Positions 1-10,410 of a stretch of DNA of 64,000 nt are shown piece after piece. This DNA is from Branchiostoma floridae. Taxonomy: Eukaryota > Chordata > Leptocardii > Amphioxiformes > Branchiostomatidae. The notes under the pieces are model-generated. The model had not been told where the DNA came from. It saw only the letters and a program-made list of their open reading frames with translations, and did no database searches. The stretch covers positions 13,510,119 through 13,574,118 of the forward strand of contig NC_049988.1 in NCBI RefSeq assembly GCF_000003815.2. Direction: 5' to 3'. The number at the start of each line of letters is the position of its first letter. Position 1 is the first letter of the stretch. The position numbers were made by a program, and so were the translations under genes.

Positions 1-1106
1 CCCCCCGGGGGGCAAAATCATTGAGGGTTCTCCCCCCCCCCCCCCCGGGGCGAAATCGCTAGCGATCTCGCCCTCCCCGGCTAGTGATCTCGCCCCCCTA
101 CCTCGCCCCCCTTTAGCGATTTCGCCCCCCCCCCCAAAAAAAAACGGGTTACCATGACATTTTAGAAGTTGATTGGTATAAATCACAAAATGCAGTTTCA
201 GAATGATATAAGTACACGAGTTTGATACATAACTCCATTCATAGTATCAATAGTAACGTAATTACATGGTAATAAGATAGTTGAACTTGTTTCAGACAAG
301 GAGGGTTGGGTCCCTTGTATTCCCATTATTGCATATACCTGAGTCTTGACATAAGATGTATTTCATTGTATTCACCTGTCCTTAAACAACCTATATATCT
401 CCAATATGAAGTCTCTACCATGAAGTGACCACAAAAGAACTATGTAATGTCTTTATTAATTATGCAAATATTAGGTATCAATTAGAATAACGCACATTTT
501 GGTATATGCACCTGGCCAAGGGATATCTTCACCTCCAACATGACTGTTTTTTCTAGTATTTAGGAACTGATGCATTTACCCGTGTTTCTTAAGACTGGTA
601 CTTTACCAGTGTTTGTGTAGCATTTAGCAACAGCTATATCAACTTGCGCGTAGATAGTGTTTATAATGAGAAACTATTATTCACGTGTGTTTTTGTTAGT
701 GCTTTGGAAATGTTTCCAGCACAAGAAAGAAAACACTGTGACAAATTGAAAACATATAGCTGACGTATTCCGTACCATAGACGGTGTTGATTCATACGTT
801 CGCAGTAGCACTGTTTTTATGCCACCTCAGCTGCAAAAATTGTCTTTTTCATTTCAATGTCATGTTTGCACCGAACAATATAGTATCGACTTTCGAGGTA
901 TGACAGGCATCTTACAGTACGGTAATAAGGTGCCATAAGGTACCAGGTAACACACCAAACACGTTACTCCCCAGGTGCAGTATAGTACCAGGTAGCGCAC
1001 CTGTAATATGTAGTAACCAGCTGCTCTTGGGGGGGGGGGGGGGGGGGGCAAAAACCCTAAAGGGGGGCGAAAACCCTAAAAAGGAACGAGATCGCTGTCA
1101 CACCGG
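1..1106. mobile_element. Non-autonomous TIR transposon, copy 1 (left end outside window)
   Basis: About 1.1 kb nearly identical to 11854-13015. The right end is CGCTGTCACACCGG at 1093-1106, the inverted counterpart of the left end of the second copy. Subterminal regions carry C-runs and G-runs interleaved with short palindromes such as CGAAATCGCTAGCGATCTCG, and there is a run of about 20 G at 1029-1048. I see no transposase ORF, so it must be mobilised in trans. Small indels distinguish the copies, for example six extra bases near 756-762 here. It lies just upstream of the last exon of the LPMO-like paralogue, probably in its last intron. Confidence 0.82.
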
Positions 1107-1225
1107 TCTTCCTTACTCTCATCTTTCTTCTTCTTAGAAAGATATGCTCACTTCAAATTGTAGTATCTATTTGGATTGGTATTTCAAGTATAGCAATATT
1201 TTATCCGAATCGACATGCTTTCCAG

Positions 1226-1330
1226 GGCCGGACCACGGAGGACATGTGGGACTTCTATGAAATCAACACCATCGTGGACGGGGTGATCGTGGATCCGGTT
1301 GATCCTGTGGACCCGATCATCTCTGGCTGA
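1226..1330 (+). CDS. Last exon of an LPMO-like secreted protein paralogue (5' part outside window)
   Basis: A 34-codon terminal exon preceded by the acceptor TTTCCAG and ending in TGA at 1328-1330. It starts with GRTTEDMWDFYEINTIVDG and ends with DPIISG, closely matching the last exon of the complete gene at 6455-6547. It differs by a short Asp/Pro/Val insertion (VDPVDPVDP). The exon starts in phase 0, as in the paralogue. No other exon of this copy is visible, because the TIR transposon at 1-1106 fills the preceding intron up to the window edge. The rest of the gene should lie to the left. Whether this copy is intact cannot be judged. Confidence 0.8.
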   Translation, partial: GRTTEDMWDFYEINTIVDGVIVDPVDPVDPIISG

Positions 1331-1354
1331 GCAAGAGCCAAAGTCTTGTTGGGG

Positions 1355-1360
1355 AATAAA
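1355..1360 (+). terminator. Polyadenylation signal AATAAA of the upstream paralogue
   Basis: AATAAA lies 25 bases after the stop codon at 1328-1330. The paralogous gene has the same arrangement at 6589-6594. Confidence 0.7.
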
Positions 1361-2543
1361 CATTTCAGAGAGATGTTTCAAAATATTTGTGTGCTGTCTT
1401 CATTTTTTTAAGCTTATGTCATGAATGAATTTTCACATCGGGAGAATGATCCGTATGAGAGACATGTCATACCAAGATTGAAAGTCATGTCTAATATGAG
1501 CAGATCCTACGGTAGCATAATATAGTGTATCACAAGCTGGCAGAGAAGTGAAGCCGGCCTAGGAGTGTGTATGCTACCGGAGATATGATTCACTCCGTAG
1601 AGTACGTGCGTTGTTAGATTTATATAATGCCTAGTGCGTTTCTTTCATCCAACAGAGTACTTCGGTGGTATACGTAGCGCCACATGGTCCAGAACGCGAA
1701 TTCAGGCGTAGTCTTCGCATTTGTTGTTTTTATCCCAGTTTGCGTCGCCATTTGCAACCGTGCGTAGTTTTCTTCTAACAGACGTTATCTGATCATGAAC
1801 TCAGCTGGGTAATAAGTAATATTTGCGCGGCGCTACTGAAAGGTTATTGAGTCCATATTGTATACGTTCCAGCGTGAGCGGATGATATTGATCGGTACAG
1901 ATTAATGTCATCTGTACCTGATACCTGTGGCCGACCTGTTAGAGGTACTTTACACAGTCTCGAATTTGTGTGGTTTGGGCTTCTGCAAATTTACTGTGGT
2001 CGGATTTTCATACATCCTGTACAAACCTTTGGTTAAGGTTACGCATAGGAAAATGGGTGTGGTGTTTCCAATTGTACTCTTGAGAATGTATAGATAGGTA
2101 AAATTTCATTTTTTTTAGATTTTTGACAAAGTGATTCAACAACAAATACGGTTTACCAATGCAAAATGCATCAGGACACTGGTATTGTAATCATAACGTT
2201 AAGAACACACATAATACAGACACAAGTACATTGATAAGCGAGACAAAAAAGTAAAATTTGCTATACATTATTACCAACTATCAAGGCCTTATCTGTTGAC
2301 TGACTTTGAAATACGTCTGTGACAATAGTTACGAGATTACTTGTGTTCTATGGCTCAGATATCATATCATGGAATCCTGTGTTCCTTGCTATATACTAGT
2401 GGTCAGCAGGGTTTTGCTAGGGTCGGTTCATGTAAAGGCTAATCGTTCTGTCAACATATGCTATTTTTTATGAGATAAAATACCCAGCCAGGTGCGACGC
2501 TTTCCTGTTGTTCCCATCCTACTATAACAAAGATAGACACACA
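1361..2543. other. Intergenic, no gene seen
   Basis: AT-rich sequence between the two LPMO-like genes. I find no long ORF, splice-site-flanked coding block or obvious repeat here. Confidence 0.5.
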
Positions 2544-2577
2544 TATAAAGCAACACTGCACAGGGATGAGACACAGT
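2544..2577 (+). promoter_or_regulatory. TATA box and probable start region of the LPMO-like gene
   Basis: TATAAA at 2544-2549 lies 68 bases before the ATG at 2612. A start site about 28-32 bases downstream (GGCAGTTATG region) would give a 5' UTR of about 35 bases. A sharp TATA promoter fits a strongly or tissue-specifically expressed secreted protein; that last point is inference. Confidence 0.5.
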
Positions 2578-2611
2578 TGGCAGTTATGAGCAGTTTTGCG
2601 TCCTGTCGAAA

Positions 2612-5600
2612 ATGAAGCTCTTCGTCGCGCTCTTGGCTGTCGGGCTGCCCGCCCTGGCCGCCGCCCACTCCTGGATCGTCTGTACAGACTACATGGAGAA
2701 CAACGGCTGGTACTGGGACGAGGCCAAGTGCAGGGCCTGGCCAAGAAATGCCGGACAGTGAGTTTTCTCGACTTCTAGGGAAAGCCAGACATTTGGAGTG
2801 ATATGCTAATCCTGCAATCCAAATGCCTGCAGAATTATGTTGGAGTAGGGGTGACCTTGATACGTGTCAGAGACATAGTTACAGAAGGAGATAGATGTAT
2901 GCATCTACAAGTTGCCTGCTGAGCTACTGTTTCATATCGAGTAAAACATGCATATGTTGCCCGAAATGTGTATTGAAGCTGCAATAGTCTCAGATCGTGT
3001 GTGGCCGAGTGTTTTACATATCTGTCTACGGTTGTCTACGAAGCCATTGATAAATTCATCTCGCATTATCATGAATCTTTCATTGACAAAGTTGTAAAAC
3101 CTTTGACTGCTTTTTAGTATGGAGACTACTAGTATTGCGATTTATTCATGGCATTTTTTTGCTCCAGGTACAACCTGCGGTATCGTCAGTTCGGGACCGG
3201 CGGGTCGTTTGTTCACCGCCTGGACAACCACCCCGAGGAACTGCCCCTCTGTAACGACCCCAGAGACGACGCGCACAGCTACAATGACGTCCATCCCATG
3301 GCTGCCTACTACCAGGGACAGACGGTCGTCCTGACCCATCCAACTAACGTAAGTCACTAGATGATGGCCCGGTGTAGCCCTCAGCATGGTGGACGTGTGG
3401 TTAAGTTGGTATCTCGCTGCACTTAGGGCACCGGTGAGGCAAAGCGGGGTACGAAAATTACTCAACGAATTTCAGAGATAAAGAATGGATTTTCATACGT
3501 TTTGTGTATTTTTTTGTCTTCTAAGTCATACTTTTAAGTATTAAGCAATATCTGAATTATAGAAAATCGGTAAAAAAATTAACACAACATGGCCGCAGTG
3601 AACGAACCCCGCTGTGCCGCACCGGTGCCTCAAGTGATACCACGCAATCTAAACATACTGTATTGGCCCGGCATTCATGACAAGTGTTCATGTTTATTTT
3701 TGTATCACAAAAAAACAATGATTCTAGTTTTTAATGACTATAATAAAATGACATATCATATTCTAATAATCTACCACAGAACCACGTGTCTGACTCCAAC
3801 TGTAGAAGGAACAACTGGCAAGGCGACACAGAGAACCTGATGTTTGTGGTGGACGGAGACGAGGACCCCTGCTGTATCGACTCGGACAAACTCATCCAAA
3901 TCATGGACATGGGGGTGTCGCCTTATGGTCTGTTTTACTCTTTTTGAGCATTTTACAACTATGAGATATAAAAGATTAGAGAATAGATAAAATCTGTGGA
4001 CAGTATAAGTGTGGGGAAAACAATAAGAGCCCAGTGTAACTTATGTAGAGATTGAAGTTTCGAGGGCATTTAGTTGTCGACAACACCCTGCTGATTTCAA
4101 GTCAATGTGTTATTTTCCTGGATAACCATGTTATGCTGTAGTTTTCTAGCAAAGTTCTCAAAATGCTAAAATAAGAAGAAGACTACATTTATATTATAAT
4201 TCAATAAGTAATACCATATACAAATGGTCATATTTCTTTCTTCTCAGGTGACGGTGTTAGCGAAGAAGTTCTCCGGACATACCCGAAGGTCGGTTTCCAG
4301 AACGCGCCCAAGTTCTGTGAGGATCCCGAAGACGCCATGGGGACCTACAACTTCACCATTCCTATGGACATGAGGCCAGGTCAGATCCACAGTCACCGTT
4401 CTGGATGGTTGCTAAGGCTTCGGTCACATTTCATAACCGGGGCCCGGTCGGGATGCTTAAAGAAACGAAAAATCAAAATATATACCTAGAAATATACACA
4501 AATTATGCCCACGAAACTTATGTTGACATTTTGTGTATTTTGATGTCTTTGATATAATTCTTTTCTCTCCCGAAAGCTGCACGGCCGGGCCCCGGTTTGG
4601 AAATGTGACCTAAGCCTAATACAACATGTTTACAAATACAGCGGAGGTTGAATTGTACACCCCATTTGCCAGCGTATTTCGTGCTATTACCGGACCGGGT
4701 GGAGCAATAATGTGAATTTATCCAGATGGACCGTCCTAGTTTGGGATTTGGGGATTCTGTGCGGTAATCCGTTGTGAAATTACTGGCTTCTACTGTATTT
4801 CTAACTGTAATAAAAGACGATGCTATCAGTCAAATGTTTCAGATGGGGAAAAGAAGAAACGTTCGCCAAAAACTCATTCTAAGATATATAACGTCAAGCA
4901 TCACGAAGTTACCTGTATTTCTCTATCAGGTCGTCACACCTTCGTCTGGAAGTGGATCCGGATTCCTTCAGTCAACCCCTTCACCACCTGCTGGGAGGCT
5001 GACGTGTTCAGAACCAAGGCGGAGAGAGACGCGCACTACAGGCACACGGTAGGGGCTTTTCTTATGACATATTTCACACGTTAGATGTCTTATAGTTACC
5101 TCCATGAAATGTCATGGAATGGAGGTTATATTTTCTGTTATGTGTCTCTGTCTGTGTAGATGATTACTCAAGAACGGCTGGATGGATTGATTTCATACTT
5201 GTTGTGTTGGTGGGGTGTGATGAAAGCTCGAATCGATGAGATTTTGGGAGCCATATCTGTCGTTATAATCGATGTAATAATATCAGAAATCACCCCTATA
5301 TTTGAGATATATTGGTACAGGTATCGTGCTTTATGTGTTTGTTAATGGGCTTAGCTCCAAGCAGATGGTGAGGTGACAGCTGTTTGGGGAACCCCGAGTT
5401 TTTTTAATATGATAATTAGTTTTATTTATGTCTGCTTAGGATATCATGGAGATGTGAAGCGTAAGTATAATTGTAAGAAGTTGAGGTACATTTAACGATA
5501 ATGCTTAACAGGTATGGATGTCTCACATACTGTACTGCTGATTTGAGTGACATGGTGATTAAAATGCCATTAGGTCCTCTCATCTGGGTTGGGTGTCAGA

Positions 5601-6547
5601 AGTTTTATGGGCGATACAGATGTTCTGATTTTGTTACGATAAGGGACAGTTGTTAGTTGTCTCTTTCGTAGCCAATGGTACTTGTTTTTTAGCAGACGGG
5701 GTTGGCGCCAAGTATTCATCTTACAGTTGGTGTAGGGCTGTCAGAGGAAAGTGTGCATCTCGTTTTTGTACCGTGTGAACAGCTGATGTTATGACATATT
5801 GGTGGAAAATCAAATCACCATCTGACTAAAGTTGGCCACATCCCTTCTTCTTTCTGAGTTTCCCAACTTCCTCCCACCACACAGCTCTGAGGCACATAGT
5901 CGAGCCTCAATAATGCTGACAACCTTAGACATTTTAAATGCCAAACATCAAGCTTAAGGAACACCACGCTACCATATGCCGTCGACCTCTTAAACGCACA
6001 TTACACAATTAAGTGTCACATTTTGATACTTACTAATCAGATGGACATCCTCTGTGTCATTAAATAAATACACCACTACTTTTCCATAACATTTATATTA
6101 TATAACCATTACTCTCAAATACAACCGACTATAAACATACATACCATCCACAAAAAAGCAATAAATATTTCATGGAGGTATAAGGTCCCCGAACTCTAGT
6201 TGCCTATAAAAGGTATCTCATGTAGACGTAACGGGGTGTGGATTACAGTAATATCAAGGGTTTTGAGAATACATCTACACATACATATGCGACATGTGCA
6301 CGTTCAAAAGAGGAAACCTTGCTGTTTTAAACATGCACGTTAGCTTTAAAGCATTTCCGACGGAAATACTATGGTTATAGATACCGTGGTGTTACCACAG
6401 GCTTATTTTGTATGAAGTATCAGAATATCTTACCGTAATTGACCCGTTATTCAGGGCCGGACCACGGAGGACATGTGGGACTTCTACCAGATCAACACCA
6501 TTGTGGACGGAGAGATCGTGGGGAATGACCCGATCATCTCTGGCTGA
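2612..6547 (+). CDS. Secreted LPMO-like (histidine-brace) protein, 6 exons, 272 aa
   Basis: Exons 2612-2757, 3168-3348, 3780-3927, 4248-4379, 4930-5048 and 6455-6547; all introns are GT-AG and phases join without a break. Residues 1-18 are a signal peptide ending LAAA, so the mature chain would begin HSWIVCTDYM with histidine first, as copper LPMOs require. A second candidate copper histidine lies near residue 114 (HPTNNHVSD, across the exon 2/3 junction). Near the C-terminus FVWKWIRI and NPFTTCWEADV resemble the final strand of LPMOs, where Phe or Tyr sits on the copper axis. Cys residues fit a disulphide-rich secreted domain. Seen: signal peptide, N-terminal His, final-strand motif. Inferred: oxidative cleavage of chitin or another glycan. 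The AA family could not be assigned. A paralogue lies directly upstream (1226-1330). Confidence 0.85.
3408..3642. repeat. Intronic imperfect inverted repeat (MITE-like)
   Basis: Arms at about 3408-3450 and 3606-3642 are inverted copies sharing CACCGGTG and a GGGGT/ACCCC flank, around an AT-rich centre in intron 2 of the LPMO-like gene. It looks like a small non-autonomous element; its exact ends are not clear. Confidence 0.5.
4413..4618. mobile_element. Palindromic MITE family P, copy 1
   Basis: About 200 bases in intron 4 of the LPMO-like gene. The ends TAAGGCTTCGGTCACATTTC and GAAATGTGACCTAAGCCTA are inverted copies, followed inward by GGGGCCCGG-type palindromes. Related copies occur at 19771-19940, 28127-28320, 44604-44809 and 49879-50078. 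Confidence 0.8.
5097..6200. mobile_element. Non-autonomous element with ACCTCCATGAAA / TTTCATGGAGGT ends, copy 1
   Basis: It fills most of intron 5 of the LPMO-like gene. The left end is a hairpin TTACCTCCATGAAATGTCATGG and the right end TTTCATGGAGGTATAAGG then CGAACTCTAGT. The same left and right ends bound 25208-26275, and a left-end fragment occurs at 30846-31090. No transposase ORF is present. The left end is followed by a conserved block containing ACTCAAGAA.GGCTGG.TGGATTG. Confidence 0.75.
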
Positions 6548-6588
6548 GCATGGGGTCTTCTCTAAGTAAAGACACGAGATGTGTGAGA

Positions 6589-6594
6589 AATAAA
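6589..6594 (+). terminator. Polyadenylation signal AATAAA of the LPMO-like gene
   Basis: AATAAA lies about 42 bases after the TGA at 6545-6547. Confidence 0.7.
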
Positions 6595-6674
6595 AGCATT
6601 CAGAAGCTATCCTTGTGATGGTGTCACTTTTTGTTTAGAATATCCCAGTTACAGTGCCCGGCCACACATTGCTT

Positions 6675-6817
6675 TTACTCTCCAAGCAGAGGTGGGAATT
6701 TTGCGACCTATTTATCATATGTCTCGTTTTTGTCCGTTTTTCTGGTGGAAAGTGCAGACAGAAAATGGGCCATATGATAAAAAACGACTACTGTCTTCCC
6801 AACTGCTTGGAGAGTAA
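6675..6817. mobile_element. Short hairpin MITE
   Basis: TTACTCTCCAAGCAG at 6675-6689 and CTGCTTGGAGAGTAA at 6803-6817 are perfect 15-base inverted arms of a 143-base element. The inner sequence is also partly palindromic (TCATATG/CATATGATA). Confidence 0.7.
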
Positions 6818-7064
6818 TTGTTTTATCGTGATGTAGGATATAGCAACCGTGAACTACGTTTAGTGCAAGTATGATTTTAGACCTTTAATATTGTGTCATA
6901 GCAAGGCACACGTGATTGCTATGAGTCGACTGGTGTTTGCAAATTGTTCCACCATCTAATAGAATGATAATTTAGTATGCTACGAATCTTGAAAGAGATA
7001 TATCGTCGTTGACATATGTCAAAACTAGTTTTTGAGGTGGATTTTTTGTCCATTTACCCCGTTG

Positions 7065-8301
7065 CTGGTACATAATGCACATATAGATACAGATGTAATT
7101 ATCAAACAGTTTCTTTTTTCTTCTAACTATTGTCAAATGACATAGCCTCCTTTTGGAGAATGCTATTTTGATCGTACATACACAAACTCATGGACAGGTT
7201 AGCCTGTGATACTAGTACCGGCGGACGGATATACAGACGCCATTGTCGTCACCACGCAAATACAATTATGTACTGGTAATACAAATGTCCATATTTACAC
7301 TTGTAAGTAGATACTGACCTTACACTGTTTGCTGACTATTGATAACAATATCTTTATATTTTAAACATTTGTTAATATTTGTCAAGAGATGACCTCTTTC
7401 ACTACAATACTGTTTATCAACCTGACTATCAGAGGCACGTCATGGCGTCAGGCATTTACCGACAACATTCGCTGCACCACGCGGTTTGGCGAGGCACTGC
7501 AAGGTGGCTTCCGTTCTGTGAGTTTTTGCCTTCTCCAGCTAGGAAGGTTATGTTTCCAAGACGTTATGTTTCTGCCTTTGGAATTTGCTGAGCAATCTGT
7601 CAAATCTTTTGCCGTGCGGTGGTTGAAGGTTCCTTGGGGAGGTTAATAACTATCACTCGCCTAGTACTTCTACCAACTGAGGAATTTGCGGTGTTAAAGT
7701 ATAAACCTTATCATGATGTACTAATTGTGACAATGTTTACGAGTGGCTTCTACACAATGCATATCGGTAACACCCACTGGGTCATGGGAAAACACCCATC
7801 AGAAAAACCACACACAATTCTCACGTAGAACACATTGCTGGAATATAATACACATATAGATACATTTATATTGATTAAATAATTTCTACTTTCTTCTAAC
7901 AATTGTCAAACGAGCTACTTTTGGAGGATGCTATTTTGACCGTGCAAACAATAGTGTTGGGGTAGCCTGTGACACTAGTACCGGCTGACGGATATACAAA
8001 CGGCATTATCGTCACCACGCAAATACAATTATGTAATACAAGTGTCTATATTTGCACATTTATCCCTGCCTGGGTCATGGTATGTAAATACTGACCTTAC
8101 ACTGTTTGCTGACTGTTATTGATCACGGTATCGTCATATTTTTTAGCATTTTTTAAATTTGTCAAGAGGTGACCTTTTCCCCACACTTAAATTTATCAAC
8201 CTTACCATCAGAGGCACGTCAAAGGGTCAGGCATTTACTGACAATATCAGCACCATGCGGTTTGGCGAGGCACTACAAGGCGGTTTCGTCTCTGTGTAGA
8301 A
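7065..8301. repeat. Tandem duplication, unit about 780 bases, with an exon-like ORF
   Basis: 7065-7517 and 7845-8301 are diverged direct copies. Both contain CACATATAGATACA, then TAGCCTGTGA.ACTAGTACCGGC, then CTTACACTGTTTGCTGACT, then a coding-like block. In copy 1 that block reads FINLTIRGTSWRQAFTDN and ends at 7517 before a good donor (GTGAGT). In copy 2 it reads FINLTIRGTSKGQAFTDN and reaches a stop at 8297-8299 because the donor has changed. The peptide is weakly reminiscent of the start of a SEA domain, but I cannot place it in a gene. The spacer (7640-7830) is related to intronic sequence at 17389-17520 and 30620-30760. Confidence 0.6.
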
Positions 8302-8889
8302 ATTTTACCTTCGCCAGGAAGGTTATGTTTTGGTGCTGTTTGTTTGTCTGCGTGTGGGTTTGTTGACAGCATAACTCGCGAAGCTATTGATACAACATTT
8401 GGTAAGTAGGTATGTGTCGGCAAAGCGAAGGACAAGTCCGATAATAGACCACATGGTGACTTGTGGTACTGTAGTGGCCTGCTTTTCGTATCTCGTGCTC
8501 TAAACATTCTATCGTCATCTTTTAATGGTAGACGGCTATTGGAAGGAATCAGAAGCCATACAATATATCTACATGTACTATTCACCACTAAACTACGGCA
8601 ACTTTTATAAATAATTCACAAACAAAATTGTTATTGCGTCCTTCGAAACAATTTGAAGCATTGTTCTTTGCAAACATTATGCAAAGAAAATTCTCTTTAG
8701 AAGATAAAGGGCCTTAATGTACGTACAGACATCACAACTGAATTGGCTTAATTGCAAAATTAAGTATAGAACCAGAAGATTACAGAAAATTCTGTTGACC
8801 TTATAAAAGACGAATTGAACGTATTGGACAATATAATGTAAAGTCATTACGTCATTTCTAAAAAGGCTAGAGGTGGCCATATACAAGGA

Positions 8890-9129
8890 ACAGATGATTC
8901 GCATAACTTGTGACGCACACCTTGTTGCCGGACAGGTGTTTGGCAACTACCAATCCGTGGACTTGCCTGCGGCTAAACAAAGAGACAAGTTTCTTGTTTA
9001 CGTCTGTCAAGACTCTACGATATAGCCAGTCAACCTGTCCGCTCACCCTCAGTAAGGAGAGAGGGGACTCAAGGGGAAGACACGCTGTAGGACTGAGACT
9101 AAGTGGGTCTTTCTCCACTCACGGAAGCA
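8890..9129 (+). promoter_or_regulatory. Duplicated promoter block A
   Basis: This block upstream of the signal-peptide exon at 9130 is repeated at 15640-15884 and 28440-28683. Conserved points are a CCAAT box (ACCAATCCGTGG) and two forkhead-type motifs in opposite orientation: TAAACAAA at 8974-8981 and TTGTTTAC at 8994-9001. A pyrimidine-flanked CTCAGTAAGGAG near 9049 is also shared and could be the start site. Function is inferred from conservation between copies. Confidence 0.5.
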
Positions 9130-9215
9130 ATGGCCGGGCGCCTTGTCTTGATGTTTGTGGGGATGGTGGTGGCGGTGGCCCCGTTCGTCACTGCAGCTGG
9201 TCTGAGCGCTGGAGG
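9130..9215 (+). CDS. Orphan or alternative first exon of the EMI/EGF gene (copy A)
   Basis: An 86-base exon with ATG at 9130 and donor GTAGGT after 9215. It encodes a signal peptide beginning [14 protein letters not shown] and ends in phase 2, like the first exons at 15885 and 28684. No EMI exon follows before the next first exon; the homologous intron continues to about 9975 and resumes near 10615, broken by a SINE. It may be an alternative promoter and first exon spliced to 17928, or the remnant of a deleted gene copy. The reading frame is intact. Confidence 0.6.
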
Positions 9216-9977
9216 GTAGGTGTACGTTTCCATATTCTTAGAGTTTCACGAAGGCTTTTGATAAAATGTGACGGCATGGGTCTACATGGAACACCCGAAT
9301 TTGTTGGATCGATTGTGGCGTAAGACACCAACAAAGGTGTAGCAGCAACATTTCAGACAATTGTTGTGTCAGCTAGCAATCCGCGTCACTCATTAACTGT
9401 GGTGGACCCATATTCTTATTTGAGGCCGTATCCACTGTGTTAGAAGGTGGAGCCAATCCCTTTCCTTCTGCCGCCTTCTACCTCCCCAACCGAAGTCAGG
9501 CACCCATTTTTACACCTGGGCGGAGCGAACAATGTATGTGTGTTGTGATGGACCGTTTTTTCTGTCAAGTGTGTGGTATTTGCAATGAAATCTGCCATTT
9601 TTGTCTGCCATATGAAGCTTAGGCATAAGGATGTCAGAAATTAAAGAAAAGATTCTATACAATACCAGAAGAAATTGATATAGATCATGGTTTGGAACTA
9701 TTGCAACGAATGGCACACCTATTGTATGACAGAAGCATGCAAAAACACAGACCTGTGTTCAAAAGGCTGACACGATTCCTGCATACTGACGGGTCCGGGT
9801 AACACGCTCGACTTGGCAGGATACTTCCTTGTCTTAGCGGAGTATCTTCGGTGGGGCGTTATTCTTGGAATTTTTGAAGGAAGTCTGTGCCTTGAGTTCA
9901 TCGAAAAGAGAATGTCTGTTTCCTCTACGATTAGGATCAAGATGTTGATCTTACTGGCATACACGTATACATGTAAG

Positions 9978-10410
9978 GGGGACCGTGTAGCGCAGTGGTA
10001 TTGTAGACGCCTCGTGACCGAGAGGTTGCGGGTTCGAATCCGCCTGCAGTGTTACCGATCTTGTGCCCTTGGGAAAATCACTTTACACGGCTTTCCTCAC
10101 TATACTCAGGTGAAAATGAGTACCTATCGGCTAGGGCCGTCCCTCGGATAGGACGTTAAATGGAGGTCCCGTGTATGGGGAGAGTCACACCCTATGCACG
10201 TTAAAGAACCCCCACACGTGCGATGGTGCGGTGTGAGATGGAGCAAACCCTTCTGTCTGGAGTTGGTGATTCACTTCAAATCACCCGGTTGGAGGCCTGG
10301 CGAACCTCCATACCGTATCAGCCACACGGTGATTTACATCCTTCACCCGGACGGGAGACCTGGCGCATACGACAGGGTATGTCACCCCGTAAGGGGCGAT
10401 ATAACCTCGT
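9978..10410 (+). mobile_element. tRNA-derived SINE
   Basis: The head has a pol III A box (TAGCGCAGTGG, 9988-9998) and B box (GGTTCGAATCC, 10031-10041), followed by a body with CTTTCCTCACTATACTCAGGTG. The body is shared with 47131-47330 and, as fragments, with 11680-11770 and 28846-29040. It interrupts duplicated intronic sequence, so it inserted after or during that duplication. The right boundary is approximate. Confidence 0.75.

Noticed and set aside
1-150. Low-quality sequence artefact because of homopolymers
   Set aside because: The same C/G-run structure recurs at the ends of the second transposon copy (11871-12020), so it is real, although run lengths may be inaccurate.
3142-3465. 107-codon ORF on the - strand
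   Set aside because: It lies antisense to exon 2 of the LPMO-like gene and shows no domain; the + strand exon explains the coding-like composition.
9978-10050. Functional tRNA gene
   Set aside because: A and B boxes are present, but the ends do not pair as an acceptor stem and the sequence continues into a SINE body.
9813-10151. 112-codon ORF on the + strand
   Set aside because: It runs from duplicated intronic sequence into the SINE head, with no conserved protein features.
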